From NCBI GenBank assembly GCA_964550025.1, contig CAZJYI010000108.1:1-40749 (forward strand): a stretch of 40,749 nucleotides of DNA, written 5' to 3'. Shown piece after piece: positions 10,101 through 17,925 of the stretch. The stretch's first letter is position 1; the number at the start of each line of letters is the position of its first letter. The position numbers were made by a program, and so were the translations under genes. The stretch is from CAZJYI01 sp964550025. Its GTDB lineage: Bacteria; Verrucomicrobiota; Kiritimatiellia; UBA8416; CAYOBW01. The notes below the pieces were generated by a model. That model had not been told where the DNA came from. It made no database searches and saw only the letters and a list, made by a program, of their open reading frames with translations.

Positions 10101-12517
10101 AAGGCATCCCCGTCGAAGTCATCGAACGCCGGTCCCGGCAGCAAGACGTTGACGGCGGCGTTGACGGTTCCCGTGCCCACCTGCGCCACCAGGTTGGTCG
10201 TGCTCGGGGCGTACCCCCAGGCAGCGGAGACGATGCTGACCGGAACGGTGTCGGTATCGTGGAAGCCGGTCAGGATGTTCGTGGCGGCGACGAAGCCGTT
10301 CGAATTGGCTGTCTCCTCGTGCCAGACTGATCCTCCGTGGTACTTCACTTCTATGCGGCTGGCCGCGTAGCCCACGTTGGTGCCGCTCGCGTCGTAGTGC
10401 TGTACGCTCACGCGGACCGACTTGGGGACAAGAAACCCCTGGCCGGGGTTCGTCTCTCCAGCCGTCGGATTCGTGAATGCTACCGGTGTAAAATTGGTAT
10501 AGCACTGGGGCCACGCGCTCTCGTCGGACCGCGCGTAGCCGGCCAGGCCGTACGACACGCCATCCGTGCTGGTCACCGTGGCGTTGTACCCGGGACAGTT
10601 CGTCAAAACGCCGTACGCGAACGAGTGTTCCTCGATTCCTGCGCTGTTGAACAAGCGGACGCCGCCTGCCTCCGGCAAAGTGAAACCCAAATCTGCGTCC
10701 CGGCCCGGAACGTCACTACCACCCATAACCCAGAATCCGTACCCGTTGTCGTCATCGCTGAATACGGTCGTCACGTTCGTCACCGTGGGCGCCGCACTCG
10801 TGCTGAGATTCACGACCTCGACCCGCCAATTGGTGACCGCTCGTGCCGCTGGAGCCGCGAGCTCCAGGAATTGCCGGTCCGCATCATTCGTGGGACATAC
10901 CTCGTTGATCCAGACCGTCCCAAGCGATTCCACGGTAAAACTCGTGATCTCCGTTGTGCGGAACTCGTTCGTTCCCTCGTCGGAGTCGAACGTGCAATGC
11001 ACGAAATTGCTCACGACCTGCCCGGCTTCGAAAGGCGTACTGGCAATCTGTGCCACGTACACGTCGGTCGATGGAACCTTGGTCATCGCCACTTTGTTGG
11101 TGGACCCGCCATCGATCCAGTAGTGCAGGTCGCAGGTCACGTTGCTGATGGCGGAAGGAGGGCGAAGGTCCACCTCCAGGCCGGTGTAGACGGAGGCGTC
11201 TGTGTAAGTCACCCTGTCAAGTTGATGCAAAGCAAGAGCATCGGCATACTGATGCACGTCTCCAAGCACCACGTCCGTGAAGAAACGGAACTGCAGATCG
11301 TCGGCAACAACGGGTCTTCCGGACGCGAACGGCATAGCGGCTATGCCCAGGAGGCCCAAACGCACGCTGTCCGCGTGTCGCAGGCCGGGTATATAGTTCG
11401 TGACGGCGCGGTTGACCCAGCTCCCCGCTGTGTTCACGTAACGTGGCAGTGGATCGCCAACGTTGACGCTTGTGGCCCAATCGTTGGTGCTGAGCACGAC
11501 CTGGAACCAATCATCCTGTGAGGACCACTGATTGTAGCTCTTGAACTTTACGATGACGTTCTCGCGCCCGGCATGGAAAATGGCATTGCGAGGCGAAACG
11601 CGTGCCTTCTCCGCGTCGTCCAGGATACTCGTGTCAAAACGGATAGAGCCGCTGCCGGCTTCGCTTCCGGACGCATTCACGGCATGCTCGGCCCAGTTGT
11701 TGCTCGAATTCAGCGCTTTCGCATGCCACCGCGCGTCCAGCACACCGGAGAAGAAGGCCTCGATGTTCCCGGCATGGAATGCGTCGCCGACCAGCACGTT
11801 GTCCAGCGATACCGTTGCATTGGTGTCCGCATGCAGGCGAAAGCCCACATAGACACTGGCTTCGCCGGCCCAGGAGTTCGAGATCTGGCCTTCTTCATAC
11901 ACGGCACGGCAGAAATGCAGCCATTCGCCTCCGGCCGGGAGCTCGATCCGCTCCCCCTGCCGCACATAGTCACCCGCCGCCGGGGGCGCTCCCGAACCGC
12001 TCGCCAGGGCCACCTCGAGATGGGCGGTCCCGCCGGCGCCCAGACTCTCCAGGCGCACAAAACCGTCTACTGCAAAGTTCGTAGACACGCCGAACGGGCC
12101 GGCCGTCAGCCATCCCGAATCGGCAACACCGGCAGCAAGTGCCACGGAAAACACGTTGGAACCGACATCGCGGCCCGTGTCATAGGTTACATTGCTTGCG
12201 GCAACCCATTGCGGCGTGTTGGTCGTCGCCCACCCCGCCGGCAGTGCGGGCACCACGGTCGATTCGACATCCTCGAACCGGGTCGCCCCGCGGGTCGTCG
12301 CCAGGAGCGACAGCACAAGCCCAAGCCCTGCGCAGAGCAGACGCGTGGAGAACAGGTTGGAGTGCAGGCCGGAGCGGTGCGGGACACCGTTTCCGACATC
12401 TCCTGAAAGCAGACGGCAATCGGGCGGACATGTCCGCATGCGAGACAGGTCCCCCCGGAATGCGGCACTACCCGCGCACGACGACATTCCCGGTAATCCG
12501 TTGCATTTCCTCGCCAT
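4190..12517 (-). CDS. Giant secreted multidomain protein (lamin-tail, Fn3-like and Ig-like repeats)
   Basis: About 2,775 residues. ATG 12517 is chosen because GGAGAGG lies 5 nt upstream; GTG 12523 and ATG 12439 are alternatives. The N-region is unusually long (about 50 residues) before the hydrophobic signal core (LLCAGLGLVLSLLATTRG). The ectodomain has, in order: beta-sandwich modules resembling choice-of-anchor-J domains; a lamin-tail-like domain near residue 535 (VWINEVCPTNDADRQFLELA); another sandwich module; a second lamin-tail-like domain near 1105 (VWINEIAYDQAGGNDNFIEL); Fn3-like modules near 1350-1550; five Ig-like repeats of about 105-110 residues at roughly 1705-2245 (core GDGWIGIAVDADVCTDRAGN, closing VVDNTEP); two invasin-like modules (2300-2600); and a C-terminal domain ending in PGYYKIQTR. 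No cell-wall or PEP-CTERM anchor is seen. It follows the major pilin gene after a hairpin. Likely an exported adhesin or matrix protein, possibly a client of the pilus-like machine; that role is inferred. Confidence 0.85.
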   Translation of the reverse strand: MARKCNGLPGMSSCAGSAAFRGDLSRMRTCPPDCRLLSGDVGNGVPHRSGLHSNLFSTRLLCAGLGLVLSLLATTRGATRFEDVESTVVPALPAGWATTNTPQWVAASNVTYDTGRDVGSNVFSVALAAGVADSGWLTAGPFGVSTNFAVDGFVRLESLGAGGTAHLEVALASGSGAPPAAGDYVRQGERIELPAGGEWLHFCRAVYEEGQISNSWAGEASVYVGFRLHADTNATVSLDNVLVGDAFHAGNIEAFFSGVLDARWHAKALNSSNNWAEHAVNASGSEAGSGSIRFDTSILDDAEKARVSPRNAIFHAGRENVIVKFKSYNQWSSQDDWFQVVLSTNDWATSVNVGDPLPRYVNTAGSWVNRAVTNYIPGLRHADSVRLGLLGIAAMPFASGRPVVADDLQFRFFTDVVLGDVHQYADALALHQLDRVTYTDASVYTGLEVDLRPPSAISNVTCDLHYWIDGGSTNKVAMTKVPSTDVYVAQIASTPFEAGQVVSNFVHCTFDSDEGTNEFRTTEITSFTVESLGTVWINEVCPTNDADRQFLELAAPAARAVTNWRVEVVNLSTSAAPTVTNVTTVFSDDDNGYGFWVMGGSDVPGRDADLGFTLPEAGGVRLFNSAGIEEHSFAYGVLTNCPGYNATVTSTDGVSYGLAGYARSDESAWPQCYTNFTPVAFTNPTAGETNPGQGFLVPKSVRVSVQHYDASGTNVGYAASRIEVKYHGGSVWHEETANSNGFVAATNILTGFHDTDTVPVSIVSAAWGYAPSTTNLVAQVGTGTVNAAVNVLLPGPAFDDFDGDAFKPFWQVKGLGGGAADWVHRSDEGVGHSGGAIYDGESTAFGKASTYLYAVNGVPAAGAKSVIVELDIENRRIFSPWMDTVRFTLASNNTFAAGSILKQFPEINHWDDTYSSGQWVTRRFRWNTTNKLDGLSHVWTGLLGKPSGSGSPIRCDNLEVAVGGNLSLSDLETAPTVFRTGASPWVRVRMLPWGDTVTNVLPRLHYRRDGGSWIETDMLNSGEVLTDGITLTNAVVVSNMIPNLVADETIEYYVSATFGGTSTNFSTVYHPDNAVLDAASGIEVITDGYKPEPRSTVVKGIPQVWINEIAYDQAGGNDNFIELAGRAGLSLANYTVTVIDDGGTNRGIYPLGPAAALTNGSAGACKFYVLGGTSVDAAKRDMLLSSTPLPASGGIALLDAMGEHVDAVSYGANGNTLTEYTYVGEANQSHTHVYTTGEGPVANGAFALPWAADGRLTPAEANDGQDLIDDRPPVLRGAAWVDPTPESMATNAIRLEAGGASDFSIPVTYAFARTGHTHTNTPAEGRSHTDSHELQENTSYDYRIHFSDSQGNTLLSSNRSTCTWIRNAAPVTFHDPTPTSVVVRTAGLPNLTNGNSGVVFSRDGGVETIDTNNASEAVFTGLGANTWYEYTAQARNGDGIYSDESARSTNCTLSLVPPAPTVTATGIRRMAVTVNEHADNPSYTKYAVAYTNPTQPGVLTYVCPDGSTTNALGEACWLSSWPVVVELDGLTDISYAFKSRSRNQAGVLSEWGPESNLAFYIAADIVRAEQTTIGDGVVEIDVKLENYQTTNAWVSVLFSNALTGAAGFTNAWLDANAAASFGSVTVSNTHIYSNQHYQVLGVEFGDDGTNTVKLKWQTKNPSNSVDLSSFFGETLLSVTPLSTGATVRATGDSTNMIVDNAKLLGRLDSLDASPTNADTLEYEITWYGNAYGFTADDIRVVMGGTATNTGVTLLPAADGLNVYTAALTGVTGDGWIGIAVDADVCTDRAGNTNVALGPASNVVDNTEPLGTMTALAPRLTNATSLWYRIEFTNGPVYGLTVDDLNVFGTGSATSAGKELVPDGGGLNVYTAILSGVSGDGWLGVTLNEGACTDKAGNGNGNEGLAASNLVDNTPPNRRSFTPAFLTPTNGTELSFSFEFDSPVRGLSFDDLRFIGRLSHVSHEGGELLPALPPGELTNKFEVTLWGVRGDGNYSIAIDKGACMDEAGNENTYVGGSLYAVDQTEPYGTIANLSASPTNASTIEFSIMFTQDWHFDYYRVYGFRTGDVTVVTNGVTYTGFSLLPVADDVADFTATFTGVDGDGWIGIAVDGGVCRDQAGNTNVPLGLATNVIDNTRPAGTITALTTEITNASSLWYRLDFADNQINGLTSNDVSVSGTVSHEAVELLPAGDGFNVYTAKVNGIEGDGWLVVEVGAAVCTDLAGNDNFALGRASNRVDRVAPLPTGAAVINSNALYAVVSRWNPYVSIQWPPFLSVEQGVTNPYSGEYYYGLSDTVGTTNAPSTMATNAVITNVPAGVVTGYVWAVDGLGNVGVTEDDIEVCYDAAAFVLTVGGTNGADSVDMTAGVEQEVTIKAIYDRSDPASLAVDYTGVVDLVFSGPLPSPAGDQPSARDMGGSSVVFGNDTTSRFTRGVATCNITLTRAETNRLNVADGVTRAVGDTWDYGLGTIVTPAAVSQYVVALPGTNFVTAGATGQIDISACDVFGNTDTNYTGVKQVVCTGASPSPGGGHEPTFGGEVLGPPVAVSFDVGASREDLVLYAAGEASLIVSNSSDMLWGSVTATVGHAAYAEADWSPEPMSSVMISNPLALFGAKSLDLYGNVHTEDAAGSAQMFAVRGSSTNIVTTNLASGVATFSSVAFGEAGSRRLNVVIAKSSATNSTPYAVVRVYTDDPQSARMLDFKVLPDGLRLSFTNPELSVDHTLLWTTNLIDTNSWTTNGLAPNFQLETNSWQSDEEIWRVRLPNPDPGGPGYYKIQTR

Positions 12518-12833
12518 ATCCACCTCTCCACTGCCTCCATGGACGGCGCGGAGGCACCGTCCTACTCCTACGGACCAAATTACTACTTCTTCCGGAAACC
12601 GACAGGCTCAAGGCAACACTTTGCGATCATGTCTGGAACCTCCCTGCCAGCGCAAGGCATTTCGTGCCGTCTTTTGACGGTCGGCTACAGAGCAAGGGAC
12701 CACATGCCCTCCTGGAGCATGTGGTCCCGGCGTCGCGTACGGAGACCCGCGTCTCTTCAATCGGAAGCAAGGTGTCCGCTGCCGCCAGTCCATGCCAGAG
12801 ATGCACCAGTCGGCCTGAAACGCAGTCAATGCC
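12518..12833. other. Intergenic region between the major pilin and the second giant gene
   Basis: About 316 bp without a convincing gene. It contains the 12-bp-stem hairpin at 12696-12728 and, next to the giant gene, the ribosome binding site GGAGAGG just upstream of 12517. The promoter of the giant gene would be expected here, but I see no clear -35/-10 pair. Confidence 0.5.
12696..12728 (-). terminator. Perfect 12-bp hairpin downstream of the major pilin gene
   Basis: GGGACCACATGC (12696-12707) and GCATGTGGTCCC (12717-12728) are exact inverted repeats separated by 9 nt, about 105 nt beyond the pilin stop codon. Only a weak T-rich stretch follows on the minus strand. A strong stem after a highly expressed pilin gene fits a terminator or a 3' stabiliser that separates pilin from the giant gene downstream. 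Confidence 0.55.
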
Positions 12834-13775
12834 CTAGAGATCCCAGCCCATCTCGCGCAGGACACCCATCGCAGCCAGTGCTTCCGTTTCGTCGTCGGAC
12901 GCGAGAGCAAGGGGTATGAAGATGTTGTTGGCCATCTGCTGCTTGCCGTCTTCCGTTGTCAGATCCGGCTTGGTAACGCCACCTGTTACGCCGCCACCGC
13001 CACCGATGTAAGCCAGGCAAAGCTGATCGCTCTGGCAGGCTTTGTCCGCGTACTCACCCTTCCAACGTTTCCAGGTCGCCACAACCTTCTTGTTGTTCTC
13101 GTTGTTCGGATTGTAGCACTCGAGCACGGCATATCCGGTACCGGAAGGAATCTTGTCGCCATTGCCAAGAACGGCAACAATGTACAGGTACTTGTTGCCC
13201 TTGTACTTGCCGACAGGACAGGCATACACGAAGTTCTCCGGACCACAGTTGTTACCGATCAGGTCCGCATCCGAGATGTCGAGGTCCGTCGCGTAGTGGT
13301 TGACGAACTGGTTGACGGTCACGGGGTCCCATATGTTGTCCCACGTCGTCCGGACACCTGGCGGTGCCAAGCCGAGAGTCTGTGAGAACTGGTCACCGTT
13401 CTGCGCCATGCACTGGCCGAAGCGTGCCACGGATTCGGGAGGCTCGTTCGTCTGCGGCGGAACGTCGTCTGCCAGCAGTGTGCTGTTGCCGTAGGCCAGG
13501 ACGTACTCGTTGCTTCCGCTCGCTTCCCGAAGCACGGTACCGTCGAGCGTACGATCCAACCCGGGCATGTACTCGTTCTCGGTCATGTAGAGCTGCACCT
13601 TGGTGCGCATGTTGCCGACCTGCGGGATTCCGTCCGCCGCGTACTTCGCCCGCGTGACAAACGGCGTCAGCACGGGCAGCATGGCCACGGCCAGGATGAC
13701 AATGATCAGAACCACAACCAGCAGCTCGATCAACGTTACGCCGGCCTTTGCCGACATTCTTGCTCTGTCCTTCAT
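12834..13775 (-). CDS. pilA: Major type IV prepilin
   Basis: A 313-residue prepilin starting at ATG 13775 with an excellent ribosome binding site (AGGAGGTG, 4 nt spacing). The 12-residue leader MKDRARMSAKAG is followed by VTLIELLVVVLIIVILAVAM, a class III signal: Gly at -1, Glu at +5, and a hydrophobic helix that packs the pilus core. At about 313 residues it is long for a type IVa pilin (usually 140-170). The globular domain has a Cys pair (NNCGPE, YACPVG) around residues 200-210 and a Gly-rich segment (YIGGGGGVTGG) near the C-terminus. It is the last gene of the pilM-pilC series, 175 bp after pilC with its own upstream space. A remnant of a related pilin lies at 876-1120. It could instead be a T2SS-type major pseudopilin; the strong expression signals favour a structural pilin. 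Confidence 0.9.
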   Translation of the reverse strand: MKDRARMSAKAGVTLIELLVVVLIIVILAVAMLPVLTPFVTRAKYAADGIPQVGNMRTKVQLYMTENEYMPGLDRTLDGTVLREASGSNEYVLAYGNSTLLADDVPPQTNEPPESVARFGQCMAQNGDQFSQTLGLAPPGVRTTWDNIWDPVTVNQFVNHYATDLDISDADLIGNNCGPENFVYACPVGKYKGNKYLYIVAVLGNGDKIPSGTGYAVLECYNPNNENNKKVVATWKRWKGEYADKACQSDQLCLAYIGGGGGVTGGVTKPDLTTEDGKQQMANNIFIPLALASDDETEALAAMGVLREMGWDL

Positions 13776-13881
13776 TGGACACCTCCTGTGTTCGGCACAT
13801 TGCTTGATTCGGGCATCCGTCACCGTGCCGTTGGCCGACGCCGCCCCGTACTCCGCGTCCGATTGCGGAAGACTGACATAG

Positions 13882-13911
13882 AACATAACCGTGCGCTGAT
13901 ATGCGAGGCAA
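13882..13911 (-). promoter_or_regulatory. Possible sigma-70-type promoter for the major pilin
   Basis: On the minus strand TTGCCT (13906-13911) and TATGTT (13882-13887) are 18 bp apart, each matching 4 of 6 consensus bases. They lie about 107 nt before the pilin start, inside the 175-bp gap after pilC. A separate promoter would let pilin be made in excess of the machine proteins. The match is weak. Confidence 0.25.
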
Positions 13912-13950
13912 GGTTGCGTGTGTCGCGCTTTTGTGACAGCGTTTTGCGAC

Positions 13951-15234
13951 TCATCCCAGCGTCGCTCCCATCTTCAGCGTGATCTTGATAATCGTCATGT
14001 AGATGCCGTAGACGACCGGTCCGATGATTCCTCCAAGCAGGAGAATCAGGAGAACCGGGAGCAGGTCGACGGTTCGTTGCAGCATTGCTTTGGCCCGCTC
14101 CTCGTAGTACCGGACGATGGGGGCAATGGTCTCGCCGATCCGCCCCGACTCCACGCCGGCGGTAACCATCTGCCGTACCAGGCCGGGGAACACCTTCTCG
14201 TCGTGCATGGCCTGGGCCAGATCCAACCCGGACGTCAGGATGCGACCGCGCATCCGCATCAGGGCGACCTCGATGAGTGCATCGGAGACGCTGTTCCTGA
14301 TCAAGCGTAGTGACTCGACGATCTGAATGCCACTGTCGTGATTGGCGGCCAGTAGCTGCAGGAAGCGGACGATGGCGAACTCGTACAGAATGCCTCCGAT
14401 CATCGGTATGCGCCGTTCCGCTTTCGTCAACACGAGGCGCGTGCGGCTGAACTTCTTCCCGACGCTCCACAGAACGGCAATCCCGGCAATGACACCCGGC
14501 GGAGCGAAAAGCGCGGCACGGTTCTTCTCCAGGTAGAGCAGGATGCGAATCGCCACCGGGAAATCCCTCGCCATCTCATCGAGCTTATCCTCCCCCCCTG
14601 CGGCCATCTCAAGAGCCTCCGGCACCTTGATCGCAATCACAATGCAGACGACTATGAACACGGCCATCGTCAATCCCGGGTAAATCATGGCGGTCATGGT
14701 CTGGCGCCTCGTTTCGCTGGCGCGGCGGTACATGTCGGCAAGCCGCTCGAGACTCTCATCCAGGCGGCCGGCGGCCGCTCCCGTACGAATGGTCTCGCGC
14801 ATGAGGGGAGGGAATGCGCGCCGACAGCGCTTGTTTGTCTCCATGGCGTCAGCGAACTCCTCGCCCTGGCGCAATCGCGCCAGCACGATCTCAAGGCAAC
14901 TGCGCAGCCATGCGTTCGGTGTTTCGTCGATGGTTAGCTGCAGCGCCTGCGGCAGCGGGACGCCCGTGCTGGACAGCGTCTTCAGCACCTCGCAGAAGAG
15001 AGCCCGCTCGCCGTCGTTTACCCAGAAACGCAGCGACAGCTTGCCGTAAAGCAAGTTGCGCAACCATTTGAGGAATCGCCCGAACCCGGTGGCAGACGCA
15101 TCGAGAACGGCAATGACGTGGCCGCCGTCTCGCTCAATCTGCAGCCGCGCGTCCGTCTCGGTACCGGCCTCCACGAAACGGCGGACGGGGCCCTCCTCCG
15201 TCTCAATGCGGTAGACAACCTTGTATCGGGGCAT
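13951..15234 (-). CDS. pilC: Type IV pilus inner-membrane platform protein (GspF/PilC family)
   Basis: A 427-residue protein of usual family length, starting at ATG 15234 with GGAGG upstream. Two T2SF domains are visible: residues about 75-200 (FCEVLKTLSSTGVPLPQALQ, FPPLMRETIRTGAAAGRLDE) and 275-400 (FLQLLAANHDSGIQIVESLR, FPGLVRQMVTAGVESGRIGE). Membrane segments lie near residues 200-220 (YPGLTMAVFIVVCIVIAIKV), 265-282 and 395-415 (DLLPVLLILLLGGIIGPVVY). PilC/GspF is the platform that the assembly ATPase turns to add or remove pilin subunits. The gene follows pilB by 17 nt and precedes the major pilin, the classic pilB-pilC-pilA order. The N-terminal 70 residues are a small soluble domain. 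Confidence 0.93.
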   Translation of the reverse strand: MPRYKVVYRIETEEGPVRRFVEAGTETDARLQIERDGGHVIAVLDASATGFGRFLKWLRNLLYGKLSLRFWVNDGERALFCEVLKTLSSTGVPLPQALQLTIDETPNAWLRSCLEIVLARLRQGEEFADAMETNKRCRRAFPPLMRETIRTGAAAGRLDESLERLADMYRRASETRRQTMTAMIYPGLTMAVFIVVCIVIAIKVPEALEMAAGGEDKLDEMARDFPVAIRILLYLEKNRAALFAPPGVIAGIAVLWSVGKKFSRTRLVLTKAERRIPMIGGILYEFAIVRFLQLLAANHDSGIQIVESLRLIRNSVSDALIEVALMRMRGRILTSGLDLAQAMHDEKVFPGLVRQMVTAGVESGRIGETIAPIVRYYEERAKAMLQRTVDLLPVLLILLLGGIIGPVVYGIYMTIIKITLKMGATLG

Positions 15235-15251
15235 AGCCGAACTCCCTCCAC

Positions 15252-17117
15252 CTAGTCATCGCTATCCGAACCGTCGGCGTGAACCTCGTGCATTCCAATG
15301 GACTCGACCTCGGCGAGGGATGTTACTCCTCTACGGATAAGCTCCACGCCGCTTTCCACCATCGGATGGAACCCGCAGTTGTCGCGGGCGACGCGCCGTA
15401 ACGTCTCCGCAACCGCTTTGTCCTCTATCGCGGCGATCAGCTCGGGCTTGGTGCGAGCCATTTCCATAACGGCCATCCGATTCGTGTATCCCGTGTGCTC
15501 GCAGGCGGCACAACCGACCGAATCGTAGACCGTGGCGCCCGGGCCCTCGAGACGATCGGCGTAGGGCGCCAGGCGGCTCGCGCCAAGCTTGCGCGACAGT
15601 TCTTCTCCCTCCAGGCGGCCGCGCTCACGACAGCGTTCGCACAGACACCGTACCAAGCGCTGGGCCTGGAACATGCGCACGGTCGACCCGATCAGAAACG
15701 GACTGACTTCCAGGTCCCGAAGACGGTCGACAGCGCCCAAGGCATCGTTCGTGTGGAGTGTCGTAAGGATAAGGTGGCCGGTCAGTGCTGCCTGGACAGC
15801 GATCTTGGCCGTCTCCGGGTCGCGAATCTCGCCTACAAGCACGATGTCGGGGTCCTGGCGCACGATCGAGCGCAATGCACGGTCGAACGTCATGCCGGCG
15901 CGCGTGTCAACCTGGATCTGGTTGACGCCCTGCACGCTGTACTCGACGGGATCCTCAATCGTGACAATGTTGCGCCGGCTCTCGTAGATGTTCAACAGGT
16001 GGTACAGCCCCGCGTTGAGCGTGGTCGTTTTGCCGCAACCGGTGGGTCCCGTGACCAGGACGATCCCGTCGCGCATCTCAAGCACGTCCCTGAAGCTCTC
16101 CTGCTGTACATCATCCCATATTGTGTTCCCCAATCCACCGGCCGCGAGTTTTCGAAGCCCCTCCGGGTCGAGCAACCGCATGACCATCTTCTGACCGTCG
16201 ACCGTTGGAATCGTCGATATGCGGACGTCGATCAGCTTGACGTGCCGCGCCCGCGTTCCCGGACCGCCATCGGCAATGTCGTAGGCGAGCTGCAAACGGC
16301 CGTCCTGGGGGATGCGCCGCTCCGAAATGTTCATCCGCGCCTGCGTTTGGATCCACGTGACGATCTGGCGATGCACGGCGTCGGGCACCGCGTCGAGGGC
16401 TTCGACCAGCTCCCCGTCGATGCGCATCCGGACTCTGCCTATCGGATCGCCGGGCTCGAAGTGGACATCCGAGGCACGCCGGTCCAATGCATCACGCAGC
16501 CAGTAGCGGGCCTTGGCAATCTCCGCCGGATCGTCCTCCCCCTGCGAGCCGATCGGCAGCGGCTCGCGTCTCCCGCGCTCACGTGCCGAATCGGTCGGGA
16601 TCTCAACCTGGTAGTACAGGTAGTTGATGGCCCTGTTGAACACATCGTGGGGAACGGCCAGCAAAACGATGCAGCGAACATGATGGCCCTTCCTGAGCAG
16701 TTTCATCAGGAAGTCCTTGGTGTTCCCACTGATGAAGGGCGATTTCTCCCTGATCCTCTTGTCGCGGTCGACCAGGACGTACACGACCTCCGCTTCGGCC
16801 TCCTCGTCCCACCCGACGCCCAGCGGCATGATGCCCTGGTCGCGCATCTTATACTCGTTCGTGTCCTCGGGCTTCTGCCTCCTGGCGGGTTTGTGCTCTT
16901 CGCCGGAGCCGGACGACGACTTGAAGCGCATGATGAAGTCGTAGTTGCAGACCTTCGCGAACTGCTCTACCGCGAGATCGGCATCGTCCACGGAAGAGGC
17001 GACGTCGCGAGAGGCGCGTCCCTCCGCCTCGGCAGTAGCCAGCTCACGGATTCTGACGAACACGTCGGCGACTACGTCAACTTCTCGCCAGTAGTACTTT
17101 GTCCCAAGCTGCGCCAA
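15252..17117 (-). CDS. pilB: Type IV pilus assembly ATPase (PilB/GspE family)
   Basis: About 621 residues. Starts at TTG 17117, which has GGAGG 7 nt upstream; the frame is open to a GTG at 17132 without a comparable site. The catalytic C-terminal half is complete: RMRIDGELVEALDAVP and the N2-type region, Walker A GPTGCGKTTT near residue 360, Asp box TIEDPVEYSVQGVNQIQV, Walker B DPDIVLVGEIRDPETAK near 427, and a His box (LILTTLHTND). The zinc-binding cysteines CERC and CAAC, near 495 and 540, are typical of PilB/GspE extension ATPases and absent from PilT. The first 190 residues do not look like the usual MshEN/PilB N-domain and include a charged linker (KPARRQKPEDTNEY). The enzyme powers pilus extension or pseudopilus assembly at the cytoplasmic face. 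It begins 23 nt after the preceding gene. Confidence 0.93.
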   Translation of the reverse strand: MAQLGTKYYWREVDVVADVFVRIRELATAEAEGRASRDVASSVDDADLAVEQFAKVCNYDFIMRFKSSSGSGEEHKPARRQKPEDTNEYKMRDQGIMPLGVGWDEEAEAEVVYVLVDRDKRIREKSPFISGNTKDFLMKLLRKGHHVRCIVLLAVPHDVFNRAINYLYYQVEIPTDSARERGRREPLPIGSQGEDDPAEIAKARYWLRDALDRRASDVHFEPGDPIGRVRMRIDGELVEALDAVPDAVHRQIVTWIQTQARMNISERRIPQDGRLQLAYDIADGGPGTRARHVKLIDVRISTIPTVDGQKMVMRLLDPEGLRKLAAGGLGNTIWDDVQQESFRDVLEMRDGIVLVTGPTGCGKTTTLNAGLYHLLNIYESRRNIVTIEDPVEYSVQGVNQIQVDTRAGMTFDRALRSIVRQDPDIVLVGEIRDPETAKIAVQAALTGHLILTTLHTNDALGAVDRLRDLEVSPFLIGSTVRMFQAQRLVRCLCERCRERGRLEGEELSRKLGASRLAPYADRLEGPGATVYDSVGCAACEHTGYTNRMAVMEMARTKPELIAAIEDKAVAETLRRVARDNCGFHPMVESGVELIRRGVTSLAEVESIGMHEVHADGSDSDD

Positions 17118-17139
17118 AACACCCACCTCCACGAACGCA

Positions 17140-17925
17140 CTACTTCACCATGACACACACCAGGTCGGCGCGGTTTGTTCCCGCCCGCGGACGACACGCA
17201 AGGTGCACCCCGCGCCGCCAGAGATCCTCGATGGTCCACATACCGTTCCGAAGCACAAGAGGTTCTCCGCGAGCTATGGTCCTCTCTTTCGGGCCGGCAA
17301 AGTGAACCCGGTGCGGTATCCCGGGCTGCCCGGGATCGTGCTCTATCGCCACGATGTCCGACCAACGACTCGATTCATGCTCCACGTCCGTCTGTTCGAG
17401 AAAAAGCGCCTGCAGCCAGACACAGCGGTGGCTCACGCTCAGGATCCTGTAGCCGCAGCTATCCTCCGAAGGCTGTATTTCGTCCCCGACCCTCATCATG
17501 CGCGCCGGGCAGCCCGGGCGGGTGATGCAGGTAACCCAACTGCCGTCCTCGCGCAGTGCCGTCATGCTCACGCCCGGACGCCAGACCTCGGCCCGTTCGA
17601 CACCGTTGCTCTCTACAACAGGCCTCGCGATGATGTCGATTTCCACCGGTTGCCTGCCTTCCAACCAGTCGTGAAAGCTCTTGATGTCCTTCGCCAGGTC
17701 GAGCGCTTCCCTTTCTTCCGGGGGAACGGTCTCCGTGACCGAGGTATCATTCGTCTCCGCCGGCTTGGTCTTCCGGGAAAAATCCATCTCCGGGAACAGC
17801 TTCTTGGCAACCCACTTGCTGGCCTGCTTGGCGCCTCCCGTCGAGACGCTCAGCACGGCCATGACGGCCAACCCGATGAGGAACTTCTTCCTGAACAGTC
17901 GTGGGCTTTCTTCGGCGTCCGGCAC
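17140..17925 (-). CDS. Single-span periplasmic protein, possible PilP/GspC-like
   Basis: A 261-residue protein starting with GTG 17925, whose G is shared with the TAG stop of the preceding gene (TAGTG). GAGG lies 7 nt upstream. One N-terminal transmembrane segment (FLIGLAVMAVLSVSTGG, residues 15-31), a short acidic linker, then a small soluble domain (residues about 85-261). The pattern VGDEIQPSEDSCGYRILSVSHRCVWLQA resembles the beta-rich homology region of GspC/PilP, which ties inner-membrane proteins to the secretin. Position between the PilN/O-like gene and pilB also suits PilP. The similarity is by pattern only, and I saw no proline-rich linker or lipobox typical of PilP, so the call is tentative. 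Confidence 0.6.
   Translation of the reverse strand: MPDAEESPRLFRKKFLIGLAVMAVLSVSTGGAKQASKWVAKKLFPEMDFSRKTKPAETNDTSVTETVPPEEREALDLAKDIKSFHDWLEGRQPVEIDIIARPVVESNGVERAEVWRPGVSMTALREDGSWVTCITRPGCPARMMRVGDEIQPSEDSCGYRILSVSHRCVWLQALFLEQTDVEHESSRWSDIVAIEHDPGQPGIPHRVHFAGPKERTIARGEPLVLRNGMWTIEDLWRRGVHLACRPRAGTNRADLVCVMVK

Noticed and set aside
15495..17153. Long plus-strand open frame opposite pilB
   Set aside because: Antisense shadow; pilB on the minus strand has complete Walker and zinc motifs.
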